Numbered from the stretch's first letter, positions 27,704 to 36,599 are shown. The stretch is 64,000 nt of DNA from Streptomyces sp. 1331.2 (GCF_900199205.1 NZ_OBMJ01000001.1:2297001-2361000); one strand, 5' to 3'. Notes: generated from the letters alone by a model not told the origin. Program-made: numbers and translations.

Positions 27704-29511
27704 CAGGGGCCCGCCACCGGGTTGGGGATGTCCACGTACACGGACTGGGTGGCGACCGGGCCGACCAGCTCGTCCAGGCCGTTGATCCGGGTGAGCAGGT
27801 TGGCCTTGCAGGGCAGCGTGGGCGCGTCCAGCAGCAGTGCGGGCAGCGCCGAGCCGGTGGCGGCCGCGGGACCGGCCAGGAACCGGCGCAGCGCGGCCAA
27901 CAGCACCGTCTCGTCGGCCAGTTGCTGGGAGCCGAGGGCTCCGATCAAGCCGAGGACGTGGTTGATGCCGAGGTAGTAGGCGAAGTGGTGGTCGATCACC
28001 GGGTCGGGGAGGAAGGTGTCGCTGTCGGTGCCGAGCCCGGGCAGCCGGGCGGTGAGCCGTTCGGCGGCGCTGTCCCGGTAGTAGTAGCCCTGGTTGTCGC
28101 GGTAGCGCCCGCCGGTCGGCCAGCCGTCGGCGTCCAGCAGGACCAGGCTGTTCTGCTGGTGGGCTTCGAGGGCGATGCCGGCCCGGCCGTCCAGCCAGAG
28201 GACGGGCAGCACGACGGTGTCCAGGTAGCGCAGGAACCATTCGGCGGCCACGGTCGGCAGCGGGCGGCCGCAGCGGGCGGCGAGCGCCCGCAGGGTGTCG
28301 CCGAGCCGGGAGGGCACGGTGTCGCCGGTGCCGAGCGGCTGTTCGGCGACCAGCCCGGCGACGCAGAGCACGCGCTCGGCGGGGGCGAAGGGCTGGGCGC
28401 GCAGCACGGTGTCCAGGCCGCCCGGGTCGCCGAGCGCGGGGTGGTCGACGCCGATCCAGGCCGGGTCGCGGACGATGTCGAAGCCCGGGTGGGCGGCCCG
28501 CCACTCGGCGGCCAGCCCGCTCTCCAGCAGCCGGTGCATCTCCAGGCCGCGGTGGAGCTCCTTGCGCAGGTTCTCCCGGCGGGAGTTGGTGATCCGCAGG
28601 CCGAGCGAGAGCTTGAGCATCCACGGGGTGCCGGGCCGGTAGACGGTGCGCACCGAGGAGGTGGGGTACCACGGCTCCCCGGCCGGGCCGAGGTCGTGCA
28701 GCAGCCCCTCGGCGAGCAGTGCGGCGACGGCCGGCCGGTGGGCGAGTTCGCGGGCCTGCCAGGGGTGCAGCGGCAGGGCGGCGGTGCCGGGCGGCAGTGC
28801 GGTGCGGCTGCCGAGCAGGCCGGCGGTGAGCTGGTCGGCGCTCTCGGCGACGGCGGAGCCCGCGGCGAGCAGGTCGCGGTCCACGGCGTACCAGTGGAGC
28901 TGGAAGGAGCCGTGCAGTTCGGGCGAGTAGGCGGCGCTCTGGGCCGGGCCGAGGCCGTCGCGGCTCTTCGGGGTGGGGTGCAGCGGGTGGCCGAGCAGCA
29001 GGGACTGTTCGGCGGCGAGGAAGTGCGAGCGCTCCGGTCCGCCGGGGGCGGGGGCGGTGCGGCGGTGGGCCAGGATCTCGGCGGTGCGGACGACCGAGTC
29101 GGCGACCCGGCCGGCGAGGTCGGCGACCTGCCCGGGATCGGGCCGCTCGGCGGCCGCGGCGGCGAGCAGCGCGGCGGCGGTGACGGCGTCCACCGGGGTG
29201 CCGGCCGAGGCCTCCACCGGAGCGCTCCCCGCCGCGAGGGTGGCGCGCCCGAAGCGGTGCCAGCCGCCCGGGGACCAGTAGCGGACCGGGGCGGTGAGAA
29301 GGGCGGCGCCGCCGAGGACGGCGATCCGGAGTCGGCCGTCGGGGCCGGGGCGGGCGCCGGTCTCCCGGGTCCAGCAGCGCAACAGGGCTTCCAGTGCGGC
29401 CTGTTCGGCGGCGACCGCGGGGTCGGCGTGCAGCAGCGGGTCGGGCTCGACGGTCGACCGCGGCGCGGCCAGCGGCGGTTCCGGCGGGGCTCCGGTGAGG
29501 GCGGTGCTCAA
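27703..29511 (-). CDS. NRPS-independent siderophore synthetase, type A (IucA/AcsD-like)
   Basis: First gene of the siderophore operon, 602 residues. Type A NIS synthetases condense citrate with an amine. Motifs: LGHPLHPTPKSRDG near 180, ALPLHPWQ, YPTSSVRTVY, LKLSLGLRITNSRRENL, ALEAHQQNSLV, RDNQGYYYRD and CKANLLTRI near the C-terminus. These fit IucA/AcsD rather than DesD. The start is TTG at 29511 with AAGGAG 5 nt upstream. An iron box lies 76-94 bp upstream, so iron-replete repression by a DmdR/IdeR-type regulator is expected. Confidence 0.93.
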   Translation of the reverse strand: MSTALTGAPPEPPLAAPRSTVEPDPLLHADPAVAAEQAALEALLRCWTRETGARPGPDGRLRIAVLGGAALLTAPVRYWSPGGWHRFGRATLAAGSAPVEASAGTPVDAVTAAALLAAAAAERPDPGQVADLAGRVADSVVRTAEILAHRRTAPAPGGPERSHFLAAEQSLLLGHPLHPTPKSRDGLGPAQSAAYSPELHGSFQLHWYAVDRDLLAAGSAVAESADQLTAGLLGSRTALPPGTAALPLHPWQARELAHRPAVAALLAEGLLHDLGPAGEPWYPTSSVRTVYRPGTPWMLKLSLGLRITNSRRENLRKELHRGLEMHRLLESGLAAEWRAAHPGFDIVRDPAWIGVDHPALGDPGGLDTVLRAQPFAPAERVLCVAGLVAEQPLGTGDTVPSRLGDTLRALAARCGRPLPTVAAEWFLRYLDTVVLPVLWLDGRAGIALEAHQQNSLVLLDADGWPTGGRYRDNQGYYYRDSAAERLTARLPGLGTDSDTFLPDPVIDHHFAYYLGINHVLGLIGALGSQQLADETVLLAALRRFLAGPAAATGSALPALLLDAPTLPCKANLLTRINGLDELVGPVATQSVYVDIPNPVAGP

Positions 29512-29586
29512 GGCTGCTCCTTGGGGCGCGTGGGGGTGCCGACGCGCGGGCGGAGAAGGGAACCGGCGGGCGCTCGCACCGTCGCG

Positions 29587-29605
29587 TCAGGTAAGGGTTA
29601 CCTAT
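29587..29605 (-). promoter_or_regulatory. Iron box (DmdR1/IdeR/DtxR type) of the siderophore operon
   Basis: TCAGGTAAGGGTTACCTAT matches the actinobacterial iron-box consensus TTAGGTTAGGCTAACCTAA at 15 of 19 positions and keeps the AGGT...ACCT palindrome. It lies in the divergent 374-bp gap between the operon and the first protease; the rest of that gap (29606-29885) holds CCACCGCACCAC-type repeats and no gene that I recognise. Confidence 0.88.
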
Positions 29606-29885
29606 CCATGACGGGTGATCACAAGGACGGCTCACTCGTCCGGGTGAAGATCGGAGATTGTCCACCACCGGAGGTCGGGACCCTGCTGCACCAACGGATC
29701 AACCGGGCCCGCGTCGCGGATCGGTGACCTCCGGTCCGGGCCGCAACCCGGGGGGTGGGCACGGCCGTCCTCGTCGGCGATGGAAGACTCCAGGACGGTG
29801 GCCCACCGCACCACAGGCCCACCGCACCACCGCACCACAGGCGGACCGAGCACCGAACCGACCGAGCACAGGGGGACGCGCACAG

Positions 29886-31106
29886 ATGTCAACGATCCAC
29901 CGGTCAGCACTGGCCGCCGCCGCGGTCGCGGGAGCCCTGTTCGCCGTGAGCGCCTGCGGACCTGACGGCCCGGCGGGCAGCGGCGCGGGCACCGCCGCGC
30001 CGCCGCCCGACTCGGCCGCGGCGAGCGGCGGTTCGAGCGGTTCCGACGGAAGCGGCGGAAGCGGCGTGATCGGCGGGATCACCCTCCCGTCCGGTCTGCC
30101 GACCGGCCTGCTGGAGGGCCTGCCGAGGAGCTGGGACGACCTGAAGAAGTGGAAGTTCGAGGACTGGGACACGTGGGCGTCCAAGCACGTCTTCAACAAC
30201 CCGGTGGTGAAGGACTTCTGGGATCCGGACAAGATGGGCGACTCCAAGCCCGCCGAACCGGCTCCGCCCGCCGCCAAGCCCGCCCCCACGACCCCCAAAC
30301 CCGCCACCGACGACGGCGTGACCGATCCGGAGCCGCCGGCGGTCAAGGCCGTGGCGGTACCGCGTCCGTACACCAAGCAGCCCTCCGGCAAGGTGTTCTT
30401 CTCCGCCCAGGGCGGCCGCGGCAACTGCTCGGCGACGGTGATCACCGACCCGCAGCACCCGGGCAAGAGCAACCTGGTGTGGACGGCGGGCCACTGCGTG
30501 CATCCGGGCAAGGGCGGCAGCTACTACAAGGACCTGGTCTTCGTGCCCGCGTACAACAACTCGGGCGCGTCCAGCGGCGGCAAGCGGGCCCCGCTGTCCG
30601 AACTGGCCCCGTTCGGCACCTGGTGGGCCGACCAGGTCGCCACCTCCCCGCAGTGGACGGTCGAGGGCGGCAGCTCCGGCGACGCCGCCAACCAGTACGA
30701 CTTCGCGGTCATGCGCGTGCACAACCAGAACGACACCGGCAAGTCCCTTGAGGAGACGGTCGGTTCGGCCGTCCCGGTGTGGTTCGACGCCCCCCGCGAC
30801 AAGCTCGGCGTGTGGGCCACCGGCTACCCGCTGCTCAAGCCCTTCGACGGCCAGGAGCTGTACCGGTGCGACGGCGGCAAGCCGACCCGGCTCTCCTTCG
30901 ACGCCAAGCGCCCCTCGATGCTCACCATCGGCTGCGACATGACCCAGGGCTCCAGCGGCGGCGGCTGGTTCGCCACCATGCCGGACGGCAGGACGGCCCT
31001 GGTCAGCAACACCTCGATCGGCACCCAGGAGCACACCTCGCTGAGCGGCCCGTACCTGGAGACGGTCGCCAGGCAGGCCCTGGACTGGATCTCCAGGAAG
31101 CAGTAG
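29886..31106 (+). CDS. Secreted trypsin-like serine peptidase lipoprotein, first of a tandem pair
   Basis: Exported protease of 406 residues. A signal peptide with lipobox VSAC (cysteine about 19) is followed by a Gly/Ser/Pro linker and a conserved propeptide-like segment (DLKKWKFEDWDTW). The trypsin-fold domain shows H203 in TAGHC, D272 in YDFAVMR and S357 in QGSSGGGW. I chose the ATG at 29886 over the 76-codon upstream extension because AGGGGG lies 10 nt upstream and the signal peptide then begins properly. The next gene is a clear paralogue 56 bp downstream. Target unknown. Confidence 0.93.
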   Translation: MSTIHRSALAAAAVAGALFAVSACGPDGPAGSGAGTAAPPPDSAAASGGSSGSDGSGGSGVIGGITLPSGLPTGLLEGLPRSWDDLKKWKFEDWDTWASKHVFNNPVVKDFWDPDKMGDSKPAEPAPPAAKPAPTTPKPATDDGVTDPEPPAVKAVAVPRPYTKQPSGKVFFSAQGGRGNCSATVITDPQHPGKSNLVWTAGHCVHPGKGGSYYKDLVFVPAYNNSGASSGGKRAPLSELAPFGTWWADQVATSPQWTVEGGSSGDAANQYDFAVMRVHNQNDTGKSLEETVGSAVPVWFDAPRDKLGVWATGYPLLKPFDGQELYRCDGGKPTRLSFDAKRPSMLTIGCDMTQGSSGGGWFATMPDGRTALVSNTSIGTQEHTSLSGPYLETVARQALDWISRKQ

Positions 31107-31162
31107 CCGCCACGGGGGGCGGCGGTACGGGAACACCAGCACAGCGCGGGGGACGATGCAGC

Positions 31163-32281
31163 ATGCCCAGAACCACCAGCCGGGGACGCCGGACCGGCAC
31201 GGCCGGCGCCGCACTGCTCGCCGCGCTCGCCCTCGCCGCGACCGCCTGCGGCCCGGACGGCCCCGCCAGGCCGGCCGCCCCGCCCCCCGCCCTGCCCAAG
31301 TCCGCGCCCACCAGCCTGGGCGACCTGACGGGCTGGAAGCTGGAGGACTGGACGAAGTACGTCGCCGACAGCGGGTTCGCCGAGGACGCGGCCCCGGGCG
31401 CCTGGTCGGCCGCCCGGATGGACGCCGCCAAGCCGCGGCCCACCCCGGAGTACTCCCTGACCGGCCCGGCGGCCCCCGGCGTCGAACGGGACCCGGCGCC
31501 CACCGCCGTCCCGGCCCAGCCGCAGCCGCACCCGTACGGCCTGCCCGCCGCCGTGGTCGGCCGGCTCTTCATGACCACCCCGCAGGGCGACGCGGCCTGC
31601 TCCGCCACCGTGGTCTCCGACCCGGCCAACCCCGGCCGCAGCAACCTCGTCTACACCGCCGCGCACTGCCTGCACGACGGCAAGGGCGGCGGCTGGCTGA
31701 AGAACCTGGTCTTCGTGCCCGCCTTCAACCGGGACGGCCAGGCCGCCCACGGCAAGCCGTACGCCGACCGGCAGGCCGCCCCGTACGGCCGGTGGACGGC
31801 GGTGCGCGCGCTGGTGTCGCCGACCTGGCTGCAGGAGAGCGGCGTCGGGGCCCACAACCAGTTCGACTACGGGATCCTCCGGGTGCGCGGCGAGGACGAC
31901 TCCGGCAGGTCCCTGGAGGAGACGGTCAGCGGCGCCGTCCCGATCTGGTTCAACGCCCCGCGCGACCAGATCACCTCGGCCGCCGCCTACGGCTACCCGG
32001 CCGAGCGGCCCTTCGACGGCATGGAGCTGGACCACTGCGACTCGCCCGTCGCACCCGCCCGGCTCTCCTTCGACCGGACCCGCCCGCCGCTGTACGTGAT
32101 CGGCTGCTCGATGACGGCGGGCTCCAGCGGCGGCGGCTGGTTCATCACCAAGGACGGCAAGCCCAACCTGATCAGCGTCGGCGCGGTCGGCAACCGCAAC
32201 CCGGCCGGCTACCAGGCCGGACCGGCCCTGCAGGACCAGGCGAAGCAGGCCTTCGACTACTTCGCCAAGAACGTCAGGTAG
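31163..32281 (+). CDS. Secreted trypsin-like serine peptidase lipoprotein, second of a tandem pair
   Basis: Paralogue of the upstream gene, 372 residues. Signal peptide with lipobox ATAC, then GPDG exactly as in the first copy, and the shared segment DLTGWKLEDWTKY. Catalytic triad: H168 in TAAHC, D235 in FDYGILR, S322 in AGSSGGGW. ATG 31163 follows GGGGGACGATGCAGC; another ATG 7 nt earlier is out of frame. The pair probably arose by tandem duplication and is likely co-transcribed. A strong terminator follows. Confidence 0.93.
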   Translation: MPRTTSRGRRTGTAGAALLAALALAATACGPDGPARPAAPPPALPKSAPTSLGDLTGWKLEDWTKYVADSGFAEDAAPGAWSAARMDAAKPRPTPEYSLTGPAAPGVERDPAPTAVPAQPQPHPYGLPAAVVGRLFMTTPQGDAACSATVVSDPANPGRSNLVYTAAHCLHDGKGGGWLKNLVFVPAFNRDGQAAHGKPYADRQAAPYGRWTAVRALVSPTWLQESGVGAHNQFDYGILRVRGEDDSGRSLEETVSGAVPIWFNAPRDQITSAAAYGYPAERPFDGMELDHCDSPVAPARLSFDRTRPPLYVIGCSMTAGSSGGGWFITKDGKPNLISVGAVGNRNPAGYQAGPALQDQAKQAFDYFAKNVR

Positions 32282-32321
32282 CTTCCCCAACGCTCCCCCT
32301 ACGCAGGAGCTCCCCCATGCA

Positions 32322-32357
32322 GGAAGGGCCCCCGGGACTGTTCCCGGGGGCCCTTCC
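32322..32357. terminator. Bidirectional terminator between the second peptidase and hflX
   Basis: Perfect 16-bp stem (GGAAGGGCCCCCGGGA and complement) with a 4-nt loop CTGT, 41 bp after the peptidase stop and 25 bp after the hflX stop on the other strand. Short T/A runs lie on both sides. Confidence 0.88.
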
Positions 32358-32381
32358 CACGCCTTCGGCGTCGATTCTCGA

Positions 32382-33884
32382 TCAGCCCTGCAGGGCCACC
32401 GCGAAGTACTCCAGCTCCGCCGCCAACTCGGCCGGCACCTTGGCGTGCAGCAGCGTGCCCTCGCCGGTGTGCTCGGCGGAGAGCAGCTCGCCCTCCGCGT
32501 GCACCCGGGAGACCAGCCCGCCCTGGGTGTAGGGCACCAGTGCCCGCACCTCGACCGCCGGACGCGGCAGCTCGTCGTCGATGAGCTGCAGCAGCTCCTC
32601 GATGCCCGCGCCGCTGCGGGCCGACACCACGATGGCGTGCGGCTCGCGACGCAGCAGGCGCTGCAGCACGTGCGGGTCGGCGGCGTCCGCCTTGTTGATC
32701 ACCACGATCTCCGGCACGTTCTGCGCGTCGACCGAGACGATGACCTCGCGGACGGCGGCCAGCTGCGTCTCCGGCTCGGGGTGCGAGCCGTCCACCACGT
32801 GCAGGATGAGGTCCGCGTCGGCGACCTCCTCCATGGTCGAGCGGAAGGCCTCGACCAGGTGGTGCGGCAGGTGCCGGACGAATCCGACCGTGTCGGCCAG
32901 GGTGTAGACCCGCCCGCTCGGGGTCTGGGCCCGGCGCACGGTCGGGTCCAGGGTGGCGAACAGCGCGTTCTCCACCAGTACGCCCGCGCCGGTGAGCCGG
33001 TTGAGCAGGGAGGACTTGCCGGCGTTGGTGTATCCGGCGATGGCCACGGACGGCACCTGGTGGCGCTTGCGCTCCTGGCGCTTGGTGTCGCGGCCCTTCT
33101 TCATGTCGGCGATCTCCTTGCGGAGCTTCGCCATCTTCTCGCGGATCCGGCGCCGGTCGGTCTCGATCTTGGTCTCACCGGGACCACGGGTGGCCATGCC
33201 GCCGCCGGACGAGCCGGAGCCACCACCACCCATCTGCCGGGAGAGCGACTGACCCCAGCCGCGCAGCCGCGGCAGCATGTACTGCATCTGGGCGAGCGAG
33301 ACCTGCGCCTTGCCCTCACGGGACTTGGCGTGCTGGGCGAAGATGTCCAGGATCAGGGCCGTCCGGTCGACGACCTTGACCTTGACCACGTCCTCCAGCT
33401 GGATCAGCTGGCCGGGGGTGAGCTCACCGTCGCAGACCACGGTGTCGGCGCCGCTGGCGGCGACGATGTCGCGCAGCTCCTTCGCCTTGCCGGAGCCGAT
33501 GTAGGTGGCCGCGTCGGGCTTGTCACGGCGCTGGATGACGCCGTCCAGCACCTCGGAGCCGGCCGTCTCGGCGAGCGCGGCGAGCTCCGCCATCGAGTTC
33601 TCCGCCTCCTCCAGCGTGCCGTCCGTCCAGACGCCGACGAGAACCACGCGCTCCAGGCGGAGCTGGCGGTACTCGACCTCGGTGACGTCCTGGAGCTCGG
33701 TGGAGAGGCCGACGACACGGCGCAGGGCGGCTCGCTCGCTGCGGTCGTACTGGTCGCCGTCGTAATGGTGGTCGAGGTCCTCGTCGATGGCCGCGAGGTC
33801 CTCGTCCATGAGGGCTTCCGCCCGCAGACCGTCGAGGCGGCGCGTGGCGTCGGCGTGGTCGCGGGTGTCGAACGTGGAGGTCAT
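32382..33884 (-). CDS. hflX: Ribosome-associated GTPase HflX
   Basis: GTPase that splits stalled or stressed 70S ribosomes; 500 residues. The N-terminal HflX domain carries the glycine-rich linker (GGGGSGSSGGG) before GPGETKIETDRR. The G domain has G1 GYTNAGKSS, G2/G3 TVRRAQT...DTVGFV, and G4 NKAD. The actinobacterial N-terminal extension (first 70 residues, acidic) is present. ATG at 33884 after GGACAG. The upstream 315-bp gap separates it from the RSH gene. Confidence 0.96.
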   Translation of the reverse strand: MTSTFDTRDHADATRRLDGLRAEALMDEDLAAIDEDLDHHYDGDQYDRSERAALRRVVGLSTELQDVTEVEYRQLRLERVVLVGVWTDGTLEEAENSMAELAALAETAGSEVLDGVIQRRDKPDAATYIGSGKAKELRDIVAASGADTVVCDGELTPGQLIQLEDVVKVKVVDRTALILDIFAQHAKSREGKAQVSLAQMQYMLPRLRGWGQSLSRQMGGGGSGSSGGGMATRGPGETKIETDRRRIREKMAKLRKEIADMKKGRDTKRQERKRHQVPSVAIAGYTNAGKSSLLNRLTGAGVLVENALFATLDPTVRRAQTPSGRVYTLADTVGFVRHLPHHLVEAFRSTMEEVADADLILHVVDGSHPEPETQLAAVREVIVSVDAQNVPEIVVINKADAADPHVLQRLLRREPHAIVVSARSGAGIEELLQLIDDELPRPAVEVRALVPYTQGGLVSRVHAEGELLSAEHTGEGTLLHAKVPAELAAELEYFAVALQG

Positions 33885-34199
33885 TCTGTCCTTTGGCTCG
33901 CTGGTACGGGTGGCCTTCGGGGACCGTCGGAGCGGTCCCGTAAGGAGTCTGCCCAGCTGCCGACCCGGCTATCGTCCGGGCGGGGTGAGCTACCCCTCGG
34001 GTCCTCAAGCGCCACCGGGCTCCTGTGCCCCGATAACGCCGCGGACCGGCCGTGAATTCCCCATGATGGTCGCACGCCCGGCCCGGGCCGGTCATCCCCA
34101 TTTACCGGCCGCCCACGTCCCGACGGACGGCCGCCCCCGTCCCGGCGGACGACCGCCCACGTCAGCCCGCCCGGAACCAGGCCGGAACCGAGCCGGAAC
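33885..34199. other. Gap between hflX and the RSH gene with short tandem repeats
   Basis: No gene is supported here. The half next to the RSH stop contains a 22-bp unit twice and in part (34109-34130, 34131-34152, then CCGCCCACGTC), followed by an 11-bp unit of the form CCGGAACCNRG three times up to about 34203. The half next to hflX should hold its promoter; no clear -35/-10 pair stands out. Confidence 0.5.
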
Positions 34200-36428
34200 C
34201 TAGCCGACCTCCGGGGCGTGCGGCCGGCTCACGTCGTACACCCCGGAGACCCGCAGCATCGCCCGCATCAGCCCGGGCAGCGCGCCCGGCTCGGGCAGCT
34301 CCACGGTGTAGGTGTGCCGGACCCTGGACTCCTGCGGCGGCTCGACCTCGGCCGAGACGATGCCGACGCCCTCGGCGGAGATCGCCGCGGTGAGGTCGGC
34401 GAGCAGCCGGGGCCGGTTCAGCGCCTCCGCCCGCAGGGTGGCCCGGTGCCCGTCCGCCGGGGCGTCCTGCGGCTGCCAGTGGACCTCCAGCGCGTCCCGG
34501 CCGTCCGCCCGCATCCGCTCCCCCGCCGGGCAGCCGGTGCGGTGCACGGCCACCGCGCCGCCGCGGATCGGGTAGCCCGCCACCGCGTCCGGCGGCACCG
34601 GCGTGCAGCAGCGCGCCAGCCGTACGGCCGCCCCGGGCCGGCCGGCCACCGTGACCGGGGTGGCCCGCTTCTCGGCGGCCCGCCGTCCGGGCCCGGACGG
34701 CCGACCGGTCCGGGCGGGCTGACCGGGCTGGCCGGGCTGGCCGGGCGGAGTGGCCGCCGGGCCGGTCCGGACCGCCGGCAGCCGGGCCGGTGGGTCGGCC
34801 AGCCAGCGTTCGATGGCCAGCCGGGCGGCGGGGGTACGGGCGTGGGCCAGCCACTCGGGGGCGGGGCCGGAGGGCTGCCCGCCGCCGGCCGGAAGGGTCT
34901 CGGTGAGCACCGCGATCTGGTCGCCGTCCTCCAGCACGGTGGAGAGCGCGCTGAGCCGCCCGTTGACCCGGACGCCGATACATCGGTGGCCGGTCTCCTC
35001 GCCGAGCAGGTAGGCCGCGTCGACGCAGGTCGCGCCGGCCCTCAGCTGAAGCGTTTCGCCGCTCTCCGTCACGACGGTGATCTCGCGGTCGCCGGCCAGG
35101 TCGGCGGTGAGCGCGGACCAGAAGGCGTCCGGGTCGGGCGTCTCCTGCTGCCACTCCAGCAGCCGGCTGAGCCAGCCCGGCCGGGCAGGGTCGGTGCGGT
35201 CCAGCTCGTCGGTGTCCTGGGCGGTGCCGGCCGGGGACGGGTCGCCCAGCGCGACCACCCCGGTCTCCGCGACCTCGTGCATCCGCCGGGTGCGGACCAG
35301 CACCTCGACCACCGCGCCGCCGCTCAGCGCCACGGCGGTGTGCAGCGACTGGTACAGGTTGAACTTGGGCGCGGCGACGAAGTCCTTGAACTCCCCGGGC
35401 AGCGGCGTCCAGCAGGTGTGCAGCTCGCCGAGCACGGCGTAGCAGTCGGCGTTCTCCTCGACCACCACCAGCAGCCGCCCGAAGTCGGCCGGCCGCGGCC
35501 CGCTCGGCCGGCCGTCCGGCCCCGTCCCGCCGGAGCGCTTGAGCAGCACCCGGTGCAGCGAGACGCAGTGCCGGGGGCGGACGGTCACCTCGGCCGCCAC
35601 CCCGGCCTCGGCCAGCTGCTTGGCCAGCTGCCGGGCGAAGGGCTCCAGCACGGCGTCCGGCTCCGCCTCGTGACCGGCCATCAGGGCCCGGGTGCGGGCG
35701 TACTCCTCGGGGTGCAGGGTGGCGAAGACGATGTCCTCCAGCTCCGCCTTGAGCACCTGGATGCCGAGCCGTTCGGCCAGCGGGATCAGCACGTCCCGGG
35801 TGACCTTGGCGATCCGCACCCGGCTGGCCGGCTTCATGTGCCGGATGGTGCGCATGTTGTGCAGCCGGTCGGCCAGCTTGATCACCATCACCCGGACGTC
35901 GTCCCCGGTGGCGACCAGCATCTTGCGGAAGGTCTCGGCCTCGGCGGCGGCGCCGAAGTCGACCTTCTCCAGCTTCGTCACCCCGTCGACCAGGTAGGCG
36001 ACTTCGGGCCCGAAGCCGGCACCCACCTGGTCCAGCGTCAACTCGGTGTCCTCCACCGTGTCGTGGAGCAGCGAGGCGACCAAGGTGGTGGTCCCGGCGC
36101 CGAGTTGGGCCAGGATCATGGTGACGGCGAGCGGGTGGGTGATGTACGGCTCGCCGCTCTTGCGCTTCTGGCCGCGGTGGCTGGCCTCGGCGAGCCGGTA
36201 CGCCCGGGCGAGCAGGCCGAGGTCGGCCTGCGGGTGGTGCAGGCGGTGGACCCGGACGAGCGGTTCCAGCGCGTCCGGCACGGGCGGCCGGCCGGTGGCC
36301 AGTAACGCGGCCCGCCCGGCCCGGCCGAGGGCGGCCCGGCCGAGCTCTCCGAGGGGCCTCCTGGCCCCGGCCTGCCGTACGGTCGTCGGCTGCCCCAGGC
36401 CCAGGGGCTGTCCGGCTTCGATGGTCAT
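34200..36428 (-). CDS. rshA: RelA/SpoT homologue (RshA-type (p)ppGpp hydrolase/synthetase), TTA-containing
   Basis: 742-residue RSH protein. HD hydrolase motifs: H98 in THPLAV, HD at 122-123 and ED at 126-127 (HDTVEDTEL). The synthetase region (about 270-400) keeps the Mg-ligand aspartate (ADFGRLLVV) and glutamate (VEVLVRT), but GIR is changed to RLL and the YRKM-like and terminal IAAH motifs are altered. TGS domain about 470-535 and a C-terminal ACT domain about 665-740. Start ATG 36428 has an excellent GGAGGTG 6 nt upstream. Codon 42 (36303-36305) is TTA, so bldA may control translation. Position between hflX and dapF matches rshA in Streptomyces. Confidence 0.9.
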   Translation of the reverse strand: MTIEAGQPLGLGQPTTVRQAGARRPLGELGRAALGRAGRAALLATGRPPVPDALEPLVRVHRLHHPQADLGLLARAYRLAEASHRGQKRKSGEPYITHPLAVTMILAQLGAGTTTLVASLLHDTVEDTELTLDQVGAGFGPEVAYLVDGVTKLEKVDFGAAAEAETFRKMLVATGDDVRVMVIKLADRLHNMRTIRHMKPASRVRIAKVTRDVLIPLAERLGIQVLKAELEDIVFATLHPEEYARTRALMAGHEAEPDAVLEPFARQLAKQLAEAGVAAEVTVRPRHCVSLHRVLLKRSGGTGPDGRPSGPRPADFGRLLVVVEENADCYAVLGELHTCWTPLPGEFKDFVAAPKFNLYQSLHTAVALSGGAVVEVLVRTRRMHEVAETGVVALGDPSPAGTAQDTDELDRTDPARPGWLSRLLEWQQETPDPDAFWSALTADLAGDREITVVTESGETLQLRAGATCVDAAYLLGEETGHRCIGVRVNGRLSALSTVLEDGDQIAVLTETLPAGGGQPSGPAPEWLAHARTPAARLAIERWLADPPARLPAVRTGPAATPPGQPGQPGQPARTGRPSGPGRRAAEKRATPVTVAGRPGAAVRLARCCTPVPPDAVAGYPIRGGAVAVHRTGCPAGERMRADGRDALEVHWQPQDAPADGHRATLRAEALNRPRLLADLTAAISAEGVGIVSAEVEPPQESRVRHTYTVELPEPGALPGLMRAMLRVSGVYDVSRPHAPEVG

Positions 36429-36599
36429 CGGCGCACCTCCGGCAACGGTCGCCGGGCGCTGCCCCTCCCCATGGGGTGATCGACCCGGTGGTCCATGCTA
36501 CCGAGCAGAGCACGTTCCGCGACGCCGTGATTCCCGTCCGCGACCGGTATCACCCGATCGGGGGGATTCGTCGCGGTACGAAGTGGGCAAACCGGGCCG

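Noticed and set aside
23823..29511. Calling the siderophore locus desferrioxamine (desABCD)
   Set aside because: No PLP decarboxylase is present and two NIS synthetases of different types are encoded; the set fits an aerobactin-type pathway better.
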